A model generated the notes under the pieces. That model was not told where the DNA came from. It saw only the letters and a program-made list of their open reading frames with translations, and did not search any database. From Woeseiaceae bacterium (GTDB taxonomy: Bacteria > Pseudomonadota > Gammaproteobacteria > Steroidobacterales > Woeseiaceae), in contig JAKEGN010000067.1 of NCBI GenBank assembly GCA_022615525.1, positions 1 to 13,540 of the forward strand: a stretch of 13,540 nt of DNA, given 5' to 3'. A program made the position numbers and the translations under genes. Position 1 is the stretch's first letter. Every line of letters begins with the position of its first letter. Below, one piece after another: positions 7,033 through 13,540 of the stretch.

Positions 7033-7082
7033 GCTGGGCACGACGTTTGGGCAACCGGCGCCACCGGAATGTCGTGTCCAGT
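7033..7082 (+). promoter_or_regulatory. Long stem-loop in the hfq 5' leader
   Basis: TGGGCACGAC (7035-7044) pairs with GTCGTGTCCA (7071-7080) through 10 positions, nine Watson-Crick and one G-U. The flanks 7034/7081 (C-G) and 7033/7082 (G-U) extend it to 12. The 26-nt apical region holds a smaller hairpin, CCGG (7055-7058) with CCGG (7064-7067). No T-run follows, so it is not a terminator for miaA. It falls entirely within the predicted hfq leader and is the strongest RNA structure I found. A role in hfq translation or stability is inference. Confidence 0.5.
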
Positions 7083-7105
7083 ATGGAATTGCCCCTATAC
7101 GGGCT

Positions 7106-7123
7106 AATAAAAGAATAAGGAGA
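7106..7123 (+). promoter_or_regulatory. ARN-rich stretch overlapping the hfq ribosome binding site
   Basis: Between a short GCCC/GGGC inverted repeat (7091-7104) and the hfq start the leader is purine-rich. Read in threes from 7106 it gives AAT, AAA, AGA, ATA, AGG, AGA, so five of six triplets fit the A-R-N pattern bound by the distal face of Hfq. It includes the Shine-Dalgarno AAGGAG (7117-7122), 7 nt before ATG 7130. Hfq represses its own translation in E. coli by binding its leader; the same here is inference from this pattern. Confidence 0.4.
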
Positions 7124-7129
7124 CCCAAT

Positions 7130-7378
7130 ATGGCTAAAGGGCAATCGTTGCAGGATCCGTTTCTCAACATACTTCGCAAGGAAAAGGTTCCTGTATCCAT
7201 CTACCTGGTCAATGGCATCAAGTTGCAGGGGCAGGTGGATTCCTTCGATCAATTCGTCGTTTTGCTGAAGAACAGCGTCAACCAGATGGTCTACAAGCAT
7301 GCTATTTCGACTATCGTTCCGTCACGCAACGTGCGGCTGCCTTTGCCGGAGGGCGAATCGGGAGAGTCTGACGACTAA
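7130..7378 (+). CDS. hfq: RNA chaperone Hfq
   Basis: Hfq is the hexameric Sm-like protein that helps small RNAs pair with target mRNAs. It has 82 residues, shorter than E. coli (102) because of a short C-terminal tail. The core aligns without gaps from MAKGQSLQDPFLN: Gln8, Asp9, Phe42 and the Sm2 motif YKHAIST (55-61) with Lys56 and His57 are present, so the proximal U-binding face looks intact. The rim patch is R16-K17-E18-K19 instead of the E. coli R-R-E-R, keeping its charge. The tail (69-82) ends in an acidic tip EGESGESDD; an acidic tip autoinhibits core RNA binding in E. coli Hfq. ATG 7130 has a strong AAGGAG 7 nt upstream. It lies 53 bp before hflX. Confidence 0.98.
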   Translation: MAKGQSLQDPFLNILRKEKVPVSIYLVNGIKLQGQVDSFDQFVVLLKNSVNQMVYKHAISTIVPSRNVRLPLPEGESGESDD

Positions 7379-7393
7379 TCGTTTCTGTTTCGG

Positions 7394-7411
7394 CCGGGCA
7401 CGCAGGCCCGG
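7394..7411 (+). other. GC-rich intercistronic stem-loop between hfq and hflX
   Basis: CCGGGC (7394-7399) and GCCCGG (7406-7411) form a perfect six-base-pair all-GC stem with a 6-nt loop, 15 nt after the hfq stop. No T-run follows. It could stabilise the hfq 3' end or partly separate hfq from hflX expression, but full termination is not supported. Confidence 0.35.
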
Positions 7412-7431
7412 GAACTTACCGGAGTCACCTT

Positions 7432-8739
7432 TTGTTTGAGCGACCGCGCAGCGGTGAACGCGCGATACTGATTCATGCGGCCCACGGTCGCGTACCCGAC
7501 GAATCCGAACGCGAGGAGTTCATGGAACTCGCGAACTCCGCCGGCGCGGAAGTGGTTGCAGAACTCAGCTGCTCGCGCCGTGCACCCGATACGCGCTACT
7601 ACATCGGCAAGGGCAAGCTCGAGGACGTGCGTGCGGCCGTCAAGGCCAACGACGCGGAACTCGTGATCTGCAACGCCCCCTTGAAGCCCAGCCAGGAACG
7701 AAACCTGGAACGCGAACTGCAGTGCCGCGTCCTCGACAGGAGCGGGCTGATACTCGACATCTTTGCGCAACGCGCGCGAAGTTTCGAAGGCAAGCTGCAG
7801 GTCGAGCTGGCGCAGCTGCAGCACCTGTCGACACGGCTGGTGCGCGGATGGACGCACCTCGAGCGGCAAAAGGGCGGTATCGGCCTGCGGGGACCGGGTG
7901 AAACACAGCTGGAAACCGACCGCCGCCTGGTCGACAACCGGATCCGGCTGGTCGAGTCGCGGCTCGAGGAGCTGGACGTTCGCCGCGACATGATCCGGCG
8001 CAACCGCAATCGCAGCGAGAACCCCACGGTGGTACTCGTTGGTTATACCAACGCCGGCAAGTCGACGCTGTTCAATACGCTGACGCATGCCGATGTGTAC
8101 GTGGAGGACAAGCTGTTTGCGACGCTGGACCCGACACTGCGCAAGCTCGAGTTGCCGGACGGCAGGCATTGCATACTGGCGGACACGGTCGGGTTCATAC
8201 GCGACCTGCCGCACGAGCTGATCGCGGCGTTTCGCTCGACGCTGCAGGAAGCGCGCGAGGCGGATCTGATCCTGCACGTGATCGATGCCAGCGACCCCAA
8301 TTGCTGGCAAAGGATACGGCAGGTCAATGCGGTGCTCCGGGAACTCGAGGCGGACACGGTGCCGCAGATCAGGGTGTACAATAAACTCGACAAGCTGGAT
8401 CGCAGGCCCCGCGTTACCAATAATCTCCGGGGCGAGGGACGGGCGGTGTGGCTTTCAGCGAGCAGCGGCGATGGAATTCCCCTGCTTTTGCAGGCGATCC
8501 GGGAGCGCCTGCGAAAAGCGAAATTGCACGGTATCATGCACCTGACGCCACGACAGGGCAGGTTGCGCGCGCTTTTGTTCGAAATGGGCGCCGTGCTGAA
8601 GGACACTCCGTCGGACGATGGCGGGTGGGTCCTCGAGCTTGAAATGGAGGAGCAGGGCTTTCGGCGTTTCCTGAAGCGCGAGGCCCTGCCCGCGGAAATC
8701 TTGCAGACTCAGCAGGTGTTACAGCCTGCAATCGCGTAA
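7432..8739 (+). CDS. hflX: GTPase HflX (ribosome-splitting factor)
   Basis: HflX is a GTPase that binds 50S and 70S ribosomes and splits stalled ribosomes, notably after heat stress. It has 435 residues (E. coli 426). An N-terminal HflX-specific domain (about 10-195) includes RNLERELQCRVLDRSGLILD (90-109) and GGIGLRGPGETQLETDRR (148-165), followed by a charged coiled linker. The G domain shows G1 GYTNAGKST (204-212), G2 region FATLDPT (229-235), G3 DTVGF (251-255), G4 NKLD (317-320) and G5 SAS (342-344). The start is TTG 7432: GGAG (7421-7424) lies 7 nt upstream and the product MFERP matches the E. coli start MFDRY. It is followed 24 bp later by hflK. Confidence 0.97.
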   Translation: MFERPRSGERAILIHAAHGRVPDESEREEFMELANSAGAEVVAELSCSRRAPDTRYYIGKGKLEDVRAAVKANDAELVICNAPLKPSQERNLERELQCRVLDRSGLILDIFAQRARSFEGKLQVELAQLQHLSTRLVRGWTHLERQKGGIGLRGPGETQLETDRRLVDNRIRLVESRLEELDVRRDMIRRNRNRSENPTVVLVGYTNAGKSTLFNTLTHADVYVEDKLFATLDPTLRKLELPDGRHCILADTVGFIRDLPHELIAAFRSTLQEAREADLILHVIDASDPNCWQRIRQVNAVLRELEADTVPQIRVYNKLDKLDRRPRVTNNLRGEGRAVWLSASSGDGIPLLLQAIRERLRKAKLHGIMHLTPRQGRLRALLFEMGAVLKDTPSDDGGWVLELEMEEQGFRRFLKREALPAEILQTQQVLQPAIA

Positions 8740-8763
8740 AACCAGGGACATCAAGTAAAGACT

Positions 8764-9885
8764 ATGGCGTGGAACGATTCCGGAAATGGCGAAAACCCGT
8801 GGAAGAAGCCGGGTGACGGGCCGAACGATCTCGACAAGATCGTACAGAACTGGCAGCGCAAGCTGAGCGGGATCATCGGCGGTGGACGAAAAGCGCCGGC
8901 CGGCGGATCGTCCGGCGCAACGGTGATCGTCATCCTGCTGGTGATCGCATGGACCCTGACGGGGCTGTACCGGGTCGATGAAGCAGAACGCGGCGTCGTC
9001 CAGCGCTTCGGCGCCTACACGGTGACGACCATGCCGGGACTGCACTGGCATCTTCCGTTCCCCATGGAGACCGTCAACGTCGTCAACGTGACGGCGGTCA
9101 ACAACTACCCGTTCCGCAACGAGATGCTGACGGCCGACGAACAATACGTCTCCATCCAGATGGTGGTGCAGTACCGGCGCAGCGATCCGGTGAAATACAG
9201 TTTCGAGGTCGACGATCCCGAAGCGACGTTGCAGGATGTAACCGAAGGCGCATTGCGCGAAGTCGTCGGTACCAGCACGCTCGAAGTGCTGGTCACCGAG
9301 CAGCGCGACCAGATAGCGCCGCGCACGCAGCAGATCCTGCAGAACACGCTCGACAGCTACCAGGCGGGCCTGACGGTAACCTCGATAAGCCTGGAAAAAC
9401 TCGATTATCCGCAGTCCGTGCAACAGGCCGTCGACGATACACAAAAGGCACGCAACGACAGTGACCGTTACGTGCTCGAAGCAGATACCTATGCGAAGGA
9501 CATCATCCCGCGAGCGCGCGGTGCGGCGGCGAGAATCCTGCAGGAAGCGGAGGCTTACCACGATCGCGTGATAGCGGATGCCGAAGGCGAGGCATCCCGT
9601 TTCGAAGCCATCCTGGCCGAATACAAACGTGCGCCGCAGGTAACACGAAACAGGCTATATCTTCAGGCGATCGAGGAAGTGTACGCAAACTCGAGGAAAG
9701 TGCTGATCGATTCCGACAGCAGCGGCAACCTGATCTACCTGCCGCTGGACAAGCTGGTCGGAGGGGAATCCCGCAGTACGACAGACGAAGACGCTTCGCG
9801 AGCTTCCGATGCGCAATCAACGGGAGCGCCGGCCGGTTCGCAAGCCGAAACCGATGCTGATCGCGACCGGAGGACCCGCCAATGA
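8764..9885 (+). CDS. hflK: FtsH protease modulator subunit HflK
   Basis: HflK and HflC form a large SPFH-family cage in the inner membrane around the FtsH protease and modulate its access to membrane substrates. The protein has 373 residues (E. coli 419). A Gly/Asn/Pro-rich cytoplasmic N-terminus (MAWNDSGNGENPWKK) comes first, typical of HflK, then one transmembrane helix at about 52-69 (ATVIVILLVIAWTLTGLY). The SPFH domain follows from about 70 (VDEAERGVVQRFGAY), then an Ala/Glu/Arg-rich coiled region (about 225-300). The last 40 residues are hydrophilic and low in complexity, as in relatives. ATG 8764 is chosen because it gives the typical N-terminus; the ribosome binding site is weak. Its stop overlaps the hflC start (ATGA). 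Confidence 0.96.
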   Translation: MAWNDSGNGENPWKKPGDGPNDLDKIVQNWQRKLSGIIGGGRKAPAGGSSGATVIVILLVIAWTLTGLYRVDEAERGVVQRFGAYTVTTMPGLHWHLPFPMETVNVVNVTAVNNYPFRNEMLTADEQYVSIQMVVQYRRSDPVKYSFEVDDPEATLQDVTEGALREVVGTSTLEVLVTEQRDQIAPRTQQILQNTLDSYQAGLTVTSISLEKLDYPQSVQQAVDDTQKARNDSDRYVLEADTYAKDIIPRARGAAARILQEAEAYHDRVIADAEGEASRFEAILAEYKRAPQVTRNRLYLQAIEEVYANSRKVLIDSDSSGNLIYLPLDKLVGGESRSTTDEDASRASDAQSTGAPAGSQAETDADRDRRTRQ

Positions 9886-10754
9886 ACAACGGACGATTCG
9901 CAATTTTCGTTGTAGGCGGACTGCTGATAGTCACCGCGGGCCTGTCGCTGTTCACGGTGAACGAGCGCGAACTGGCGATCAAGCTGCAATTCGGTGAAGT
10001 CGTGCAGACCGAGCACGAACCGGGCCTGCACGTGAAGATTCCCGTGCTGCAAAACGTACGGAAGTTTCCCCGGCGGATACTCACGATAGAAGACAAACCC
10101 GAACGTATTTTCACCGCCGAACGCCTGGCGCTGCAGGTCGATTTCTTCGTCAAGTGGCGCATCGTGGACGCCGTGCAGTTCTACACGTCGACCGGCGGCA
10201 ACCTGAACATGGCGAGCGACCGGCTCTCGGAGATCATAAAGAACGCGATCGTCACCGAGTTCGGCAAGCGCTCCGTACAGGAAGCCATCTCGGTGGAGCG
10301 CGCGGAACTCATGCGTGACATGCTATCGACGGCCAAGGACACGGCCCAGAGGCTGGGTGTCGAACTGATCGATGTGCGCGTGAAACAGGTCGAGTTCCCG
10401 GACGACGTGCGCAATTCCGTGTACCTGCAGATGCGCGAGGAACGTGCCCGTGTCGCGGCAGAACGTCGCGCGGAGGGGCGTGAGATTTCGGAACAGATGC
10501 GCTCGACGGCCGACAAGGAACGCACCATCATCCTGGCCGATGCTTACCGTGAAAGTCAGAAAATACGCGGTATCGGCGATGCCACCGCGGCGGAGACCTA
10601 CGCCAATGCGTACAACAAGGACCCGGAGTTCTATGCGTTCTACCGGAGCATCGATGCCTACCGGAAATCCATGGGTCGACCGGGCGATATCCTGATCCTC
10701 GACCCGGAGAACGAATTCTTCCGCTACCTGAACCAGTCGGACGGCAGTCGCTGA
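9882..10754 (+). CDS. hflC: FtsH protease modulator subunit HflC
   Basis: HflC is the partner of HflK in the membrane complex around FtsH. It has 290 residues, shorter than E. coli HflC (334). It shows a short cytoplasmic N-terminus, a transmembrane helix at about 6-25 (FAIFVVGGLLIVTAGLSLF) and an SPFH domain from VNERELAIKLQFGEV (26-40). Then come EPGLHVKIP (46-54), an Arg/Glu-rich coiled segment (about 184-215) and the family C-terminal block FYAFYRSIDAYRKSM (250-264). ATG 9882 overlaps the hflK stop by 4 nt and has GGAGG (9869-9873) 8 nt upstream, so the two subunits are translationally coupled. Confidence 0.97.
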   Translation: MNNGRFAIFVVGGLLIVTAGLSLFTVNERELAIKLQFGEVVQTEHEPGLHVKIPVLQNVRKFPRRILTIEDKPERIFTAERLALQVDFFVKWRIVDAVQFYTSTGGNLNMASDRLSEIIKNAIVTEFGKRSVQEAISVERAELMRDMLSTAKDTAQRLGVELIDVRVKQVEFPDDVRNSVYLQMREERARVAAERRAEGREISEQMRSTADKERTIILADAYRESQKIRGIGDATAAETYANAYNKDPEFYAFYRSIDAYRKSMGRPGDILILDPENEFFRYLNQSDGSR

Positions 10755-10759
10755 CAGCC

Positions 10760-10796
10760 AACCGGAGCCAGCCTCCGGTTTTCGGTCCGGCGAAAA
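10760..10796 (+). other. Two overlapping hairpins after hflC
   Basis: The first hairpin has arms AACCGGAG (10760-10767) and CTCCGGTT (10773-10780) with a 5-nt loop, perfect over 8 bp, and starts 6 nt after the hflC stop. It is followed by only two more T, so the T-run is four at most. The second has arms TTTTCG (10779-10784) and CGAAAA (10791-10796). The two share bases 10779-10780, so both cannot form fully at once. A weak terminator or attenuator is possible; the following genes yjeT and purA have no other clear promoter. Confidence 0.4.
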
Positions 10797-10815
10797 CGCA
10801 CACCGAGAGCATCCC

Positions 10816-11001
10816 ATGTGGCAGGAAATACTGACGGCCTTTTGCCTGTACCTGATCATCGAAGGAATGATTCCCTTCGTCGGGCCGCATTTCTTCCGGA
10901 AAACGGTCGCGAGAATCGCTCAACTAAGCGATAACGAACTGCGCGGCACAGGACTGACGGTGATGACCATCGGCGTCATCGCGCTGTTCCTGGTGCGGTA
11001 G
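10816..11001 (+). CDS. yjeT: DUF2065 family small inner-membrane protein (YjeT-like)
   Basis: A 61-residue protein with two hydrophobic segments: about 5-22, which includes the family pattern EGMIPFVGP (16-24), and about 43-60. Between them is a short basic and polar loop with FFRKTVARIAQLSDNELRGTG. Size, pattern and position between hflC and purA match DUF2065/YjeT, which lies in the same place in E. coli. Its function is not known; the steady link to hflKC suggests a membrane role near that complex, but this is inference. The start ATG 10816 has GAGAG (10805-10809) 6 nt upstream. It is 20 bp before purA. Confidence 0.9.
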   Translation: MWQEILTAFCLYLIIEGMIPFVGPHFFRKTVARIAQLSDNELRGTGLTVMTIGVIALFLVR

Positions 11002-11021
11002 GGAATCCAGGAAAGTATTCC

Positions 11022-12314
11022 ATGGGCAAGAACGTAGTCGTTATCGGCACGCAGTGGGGCGACGAAGGCAAGGGCAAGATAGTCGATCTGCTGACCGATC
11101 GCGCTGCGGCGGTCGTGCGCTTCCAGGGCGGGCACAACGCCGGTCACACGCTGGTGATCGGCGGCAAGAAGACCGTGTTGCATCTCATTCCTTCCGGGAT
11201 CCTGCGTGACGGCGTCAGTTGCCTGATCGGCAACGGGGTGGTGCTGTCTCTCGGCGCGTTGATCAAGGAAGCCGACACGCTGACCCGGACCGGGGTGCCC
11301 GTATTCGAGCGGCTCAAAGTCAGCCCGGGCTGCCCGCTGATCCTGCCCTCGCATGCCGCACTCGATATCGCGCGCGAAAAGGCGCGCGGTACGGCTGCCA
11401 TCGGCACCACCGGCCGCGGCATCGGGCCCGCCTATGAAGACAAGGTATCGAGGCGCGCCGTCCGGGTCTCGGACCTGTTCGTGCGCGAGCAGTTTGCGGC
11501 AAAGCTCGGCGAGATCCTCGACTATCACAATTTTCTGTTGAAGCACTACTTCAAGGCCGACACGGTCGATTTTGCGCAAACGCTGGACGAGGCCTTGAGC
11601 GCGGCGGAACTCATCGCCCCGATCGTCGCGGACGTCACGCAGATACTCGACGATCTTGCAAAAGCCGGACGCAGCATCCTGTTCGAGGGCGCACAGGGCG
11701 CATTCCTCGACATCGATCACGGCACGTATCCGTACGTCACCTCGTCGAACACCGTGGCCGCCGCGGCAAGCACCGGGACCGGTGTCGGCCCGGCGAGCCT
11801 CGATTTCGTGCTGGGCATCGTCAAGGCCTACACCACCCGTGTCGGCGCGGGCCCGTTTCCGACCGAGCTTTTCGATGACCAGGGCGCGCATCTCGCGAGT
11901 GTCGGCGCAGAATTCGGCGCGACGACGGGGCGGCCGCGGCGCTGCGGCTGGTTCGATGCGGTGGCATTGCGCCGCTCGATCATCAACAGCAGCGTGTCCG
12001 GTCTCTGCATGACCAAGCTCGACGTACTCGATGGCCTCGAGACCATCAAGATCTGCGTGGGATATGAAATCGACGGTCAGCCGATCGGCGGTTTGCCGGT
12101 GATCGTCGATCGTTTTGCCGACTGCCGGCCGATCTACGAGGAGATGCCGGGCTGGAGCGAATCGACGGTCGGCATCACGCGTTTCGACGAGCTGCCGCGA
12201 AACGCGCTGGATTACCTGGCGCGGATCGAAGAACTGGTTGCCGTACCGCTCGACATCATCTCAACCGGGCCGGACCGGGAGCAGACGATTATCCGGCGCA
12301 ATCCTTTCGACTGA
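11022..12314 (+). CDS. purA: Adenylosuccinate synthetase
   Basis: PurA joins IMP and aspartate with GTP to form adenylosuccinate, the first committed step from IMP to AMP, in the cytoplasm. It has 430 residues (E. coli 432). Seen are the GTP-binding loop GTQWGDEGKGKIVD (9-22) with general base Asp14 (E. coli Asp13), GGHNAGHT (36-43) with His42 (E. coli His41), TGRGIGPAYEDKVSRRAVR, EGAQGAFLDIDHGTYPYVTS, TGVGP, TTGRPRRCGWFD and the C-terminal guanine-binding segment STGPDREQT. ATG 11022 has an AGGAAA sequence (11009-11014) about 8 nt upstream. The 3' end overlaps the convergent gene on the other strand by 26 bp. Confidence 0.98.
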   Translation: MGKNVVVIGTQWGDEGKGKIVDLLTDRAAAVVRFQGGHNAGHTLVIGGKKTVLHLIPSGILRDGVSCLIGNGVVLSLGALIKEADTLTRTGVPVFERLKVSPGCPLILPSHAALDIAREKARGTAAIGTTGRGIGPAYEDKVSRRAVRVSDLFVREQFAAKLGEILDYHNFLLKHYFKADTVDFAQTLDEALSAAELIAPIVADVTQILDDLAKAGRSILFEGAQGAFLDIDHGTYPYVTSSNTVAAAASTGTGVGPASLDFVLGIVKAYTTRVGAGPFPTELFDDQGAHLASVGAEFGATTGRPRRCGWFDAVALRRSIINSSVSGLCMTKLDVLDGLETIKICVGYEIDGQPIGGLPVIVDRFADCRPIYEEMPGWSESTVGITRFDELPRNALDYLARIEELVAVPLDIISTGPDREQTIIRRNPFD

Positions 12315-13540
12315 GGGCGAACCGGGGTACGCGCGAGGTGCTTCGCGCGAGGGCGTCGTGCGAGGTGCTTCGCGCGCGGCCGAGCAGTACCAGTGCGCCG
12401 AGCAGCAACAGGAACGGGACACTCATGCGGCCACTGCCGCCGTCCCCGCCCAGGCCACCTCCGGCACCCAGCACCGTAACGGTCGTGTTCGCGGTGTCAC
12501 TCAAGCCTGCCGGATCCCGGACGGTGAGGCGGAACTGCAGCAGCGTATCCGATTGCACCGATGGCGCGACGAACTGGGCGGCCGCGGTATTTGCATTGAC
12601 GAGCGTCACGGCGGTCCCGCTCGTTTGCTGCCAGGCGTAGCTCAGCGCGTCGCCGTTGGGGTCATTCGATGCGTTGCCGTTCAGCGTGACCTGGGTGCCA
12701 GCAGCGACCGTCTGGCCGGCGCCGGCCACGGCATTCGGTGCCAGGTTGGTGCCGGTGCCGTTCTCGATGTTGACGCGTACCGTGGCGGGACCCGCAACGG
12801 TCGCGCCGGAAACATTGTTCAGGCTCAGCTCGAAATATTCGGTTGTTTCGTTCGCTGCGTCGTCGACGATCGGGAATTCCAGCCACTTCGCGTTGGCATC
12901 GCCGCTGGCCCAGGCTATCGTGCCGCTTGTTGCACCGCTGAAGTCCGCGGGGTTGGCCGCATCGCCGCCGCTCATCGAGTAGTCGGCACTGACCGCCCCC
13001 AGCCCGCTGCCGATACGCTGGAGTACGACCACGGCCATGCCGAAACCGCGCTCCGTGACGTTGACTGTCGATTCCGCAAACGCAATTTCCGAGGCCGCGC
13101 CCGGATCGCCGATGTAAACGCTCGCATCCACCGGACCGCCGCCGAGGGTGGCGCCGCCGGTTGGGTTCAGGAGCCGTACGAGCACGCGTTCCAGCCCCTC
13201 GTCGACACCGTCGTTCACGGTGGAGATGTCGATGATCCGATCGGCCACGATGCCTGCATTCCAGGACAGCGTGCCGCTGGCCAGCAGGTAATCATCGGCG
13301 CTCGCGGCGGCGGGAATGACCTGGTAGTCGACGCTCACGGCGCCAGTCGAACCGCCGCTGCGCTGCACCGTAATCTGCGATGGCTGCCCTTCCGTGGCCG
13401 CAAATGAGGCGCCCGAAAAATGCAGGCTGCCCTGGGGAACATCGAGTGTGCGGTCTGCAGCGAGATACAGGCCGCTGTTGATGTCGCTGATGGCAACGAT
13501 GCGGCTGTGCAGGTAGGGATACACGCCCCAGGCGCCGACA
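12289..13540 (-). CDS. Multidomain surface or secreted protein: choice-of-anchor B end, two Calx-beta, PKD-like, GlyGly-CTERM-like tail (3' part)
   Basis: The N-terminus lies beyond the right edge; an in-frame GTG at 13524 is internal, because the frame stays open to 13540. The first residues (VGAWGVYPYLHSRIVAISDI) resemble the end of the choice-of-anchor B domain, built of LVIVD repeats. Two Calx-beta domains follow (about 13428-13111 and 13095-12769), each with strand patterns such as GTLSWNAG or GTIAWASGD and an acidic D-x-x-x-E segment (NDGVDEG, DDAANETTEYF). A PKD-like domain (about 12741-12469, NGNASNDPNGDALSYAWQQT) is next. The tail has a Gly-rich stretch (12468-12430), a hydrophobic segment (12426-12379, SVPFLLLLGALVLLG) and RAR, which fits a GlyGly-CTERM or similar sorting signal cut by rhombosortase. 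Unusually, 26 residues follow RAR, encoded partly by a tandem repeat. No enzyme domain is visible; the role is unknown. Confidence 0.85.
   Translation of the reverse strand, partial: VGAWGVYPYLHSRIVAISDINSGLYLAADRTLDVPQGSLHFSGASFAATEGQPSQITVQRSGGSTGAVSVDYQVIPAAASADDYLLASGTLSWNAGIVADRIIDISTVNDGVDEGLERVLVRLLNPTGGATLGGGPVDASVYIGDPGAASEIAFAESTVNVTERGFGMAVVVLQRIGSGLGAVSADYSMSGGDAANPADFSGATSGTIAWASGDANAKWLEFPIVDDAANETTEYFELSLNNVSGATVAGPATVRVNIENGTGTNLAPNAVAGAGQTVAAGTQVTLNGNASNDPNGDALSYAWQQTSGTAVTLVNANTAAAQFVAPSVQSDTLLQFRLTVRDPAGLSDTANTTVTVLGAGGGLGGDGGSGRMSVPFLLLLGALVLLGRARSTSHDALARSTSRVPRFALSRKDCAG
12333..12376. repeat. Two 17-bp direct repeats with 27-bp period in the purA / Calx-beta convergent region
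   Basis: A 17-bp sequence, GCGAGGTGCTTCGCGCG, occurs at 12333-12349 and again at 12360-12376. The period of 27 bp is nine codons, and on the minus strand each copy encodes ARSTS in the C-terminal tail of the Calx-beta protein. Each copy is also nearly self-complementary around a GTGC centre (for example GCGCGAG 12331-12337 with TTCGCGC 12342-12348, one G-U), so two consecutive hairpins may form just after the purA stop. No T-run is present on either strand. Confidence 0.6.

Noticed and set aside
7033..7082. Stem-loop after miaA as a Rho-independent terminator
   Set aside because: No T-run follows the stem, and a promoter candidate lies upstream of it, so it is better read as part of the hfq leader.
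7394..7411. GC-rich stem between hfq and hflX as a terminator
   Set aside because: The bases after it (GAACTTACC) contain no T-run; only the stem-loop itself is reported.
12115..13407. Plus-strand open frame of 430 codons from the end of purA across the Calx-beta gene
   Set aside because: The minus strand reads clear Calx-beta and PKD-like domains over the same bases, while the plus-strand product is Arg/Gly/Ala-rich with no domain.

Overview
The window is a block of gammaproteobacterial chromosome in the widely conserved order queG / nnr - tsaE - amiB - mutL - miaA - hfq - hflX - hflK - hflC - yjeT(DUF2065) - purA, followed by a lineage-specific surface or secreted protein gene. The sequence is GC-rich. 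Gene order and protein sequence match Gammaproteobacteria. MutL carries the metal-dependent endonuclease motifs of MutH-lacking lineages, unlike E. coli MutL, and the last gene ends in a GlyGly-CTERM-like tail typical of rhombosortase-bearing gammaproteobacteria. This points to a non-enteric, probably environmental lineage (inference; no 16S or marker phylogeny is available here).

Layout. Positions 1-731, minus strand: 5' part of queG (tRNA queuosine synthesis), leaving the window at its C-terminal side. 787-2735, plus: nnr and tsaE, translationally overlapped, covering NAD(P)H repair and tRNA t6A synthesis. 2838-4220: amiB, a septal peptidoglycan amidase with its own candidate promoter. 4307-6984: mutL and miaA, joined by a TGATG stop/start. 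7130-7378: hfq behind an extended -10 promoter and a long structured leader. 7432-11001: hflX, hflK, hflC and a DUF2065 membrane peptide. 11022-12314: purA. 12289-13540, minus: 3' part of a multidomain protein (end of a choice-of-anchor B domain, two Calx-beta domains, one PKD-like domain, C-terminal sorting-like tail) that converges on purA and overlaps it by 26 bp.

How the genes relate. Three genes act on tRNA at or near the anticodon (queG at position 34, tsaE and miaA at position 37). Hfq and HflX act post-transcriptionally (sRNA pairing, ribosome rescue). HflK/HflC form the FtsH-associated SPFH complex. MutL, AmiB, Nnr and PurA are housekeeping functions. Neighbouring plus-strand genes are close or overlapping from nnr to purA, so most are probably cotranscribed, with internal promoters proposed before amiB and hfq. 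I found no tRNA or rRNA gene, insertion sequence, CRISPR array or convincing Rho-independent terminator, and no gene-free stretch exceeds 300 bases (the longest is the 145-bp hfq leader).

Points that deserve a second look: a glycine-to-arginine change in the MiaA P-loop; the hfq leader stem-loop with an ARN-rich stretch over its ribosome binding site; the tandem-repeated C-terminal extension of the Calx-beta protein; palindromes in place of a ribosome binding site before mutL; and an inverted repeat carrying a Shine-Dalgarno sequence for each of the two divergent genes queG and nnr. No wholly new system is visible; the window is mostly well-known genes.
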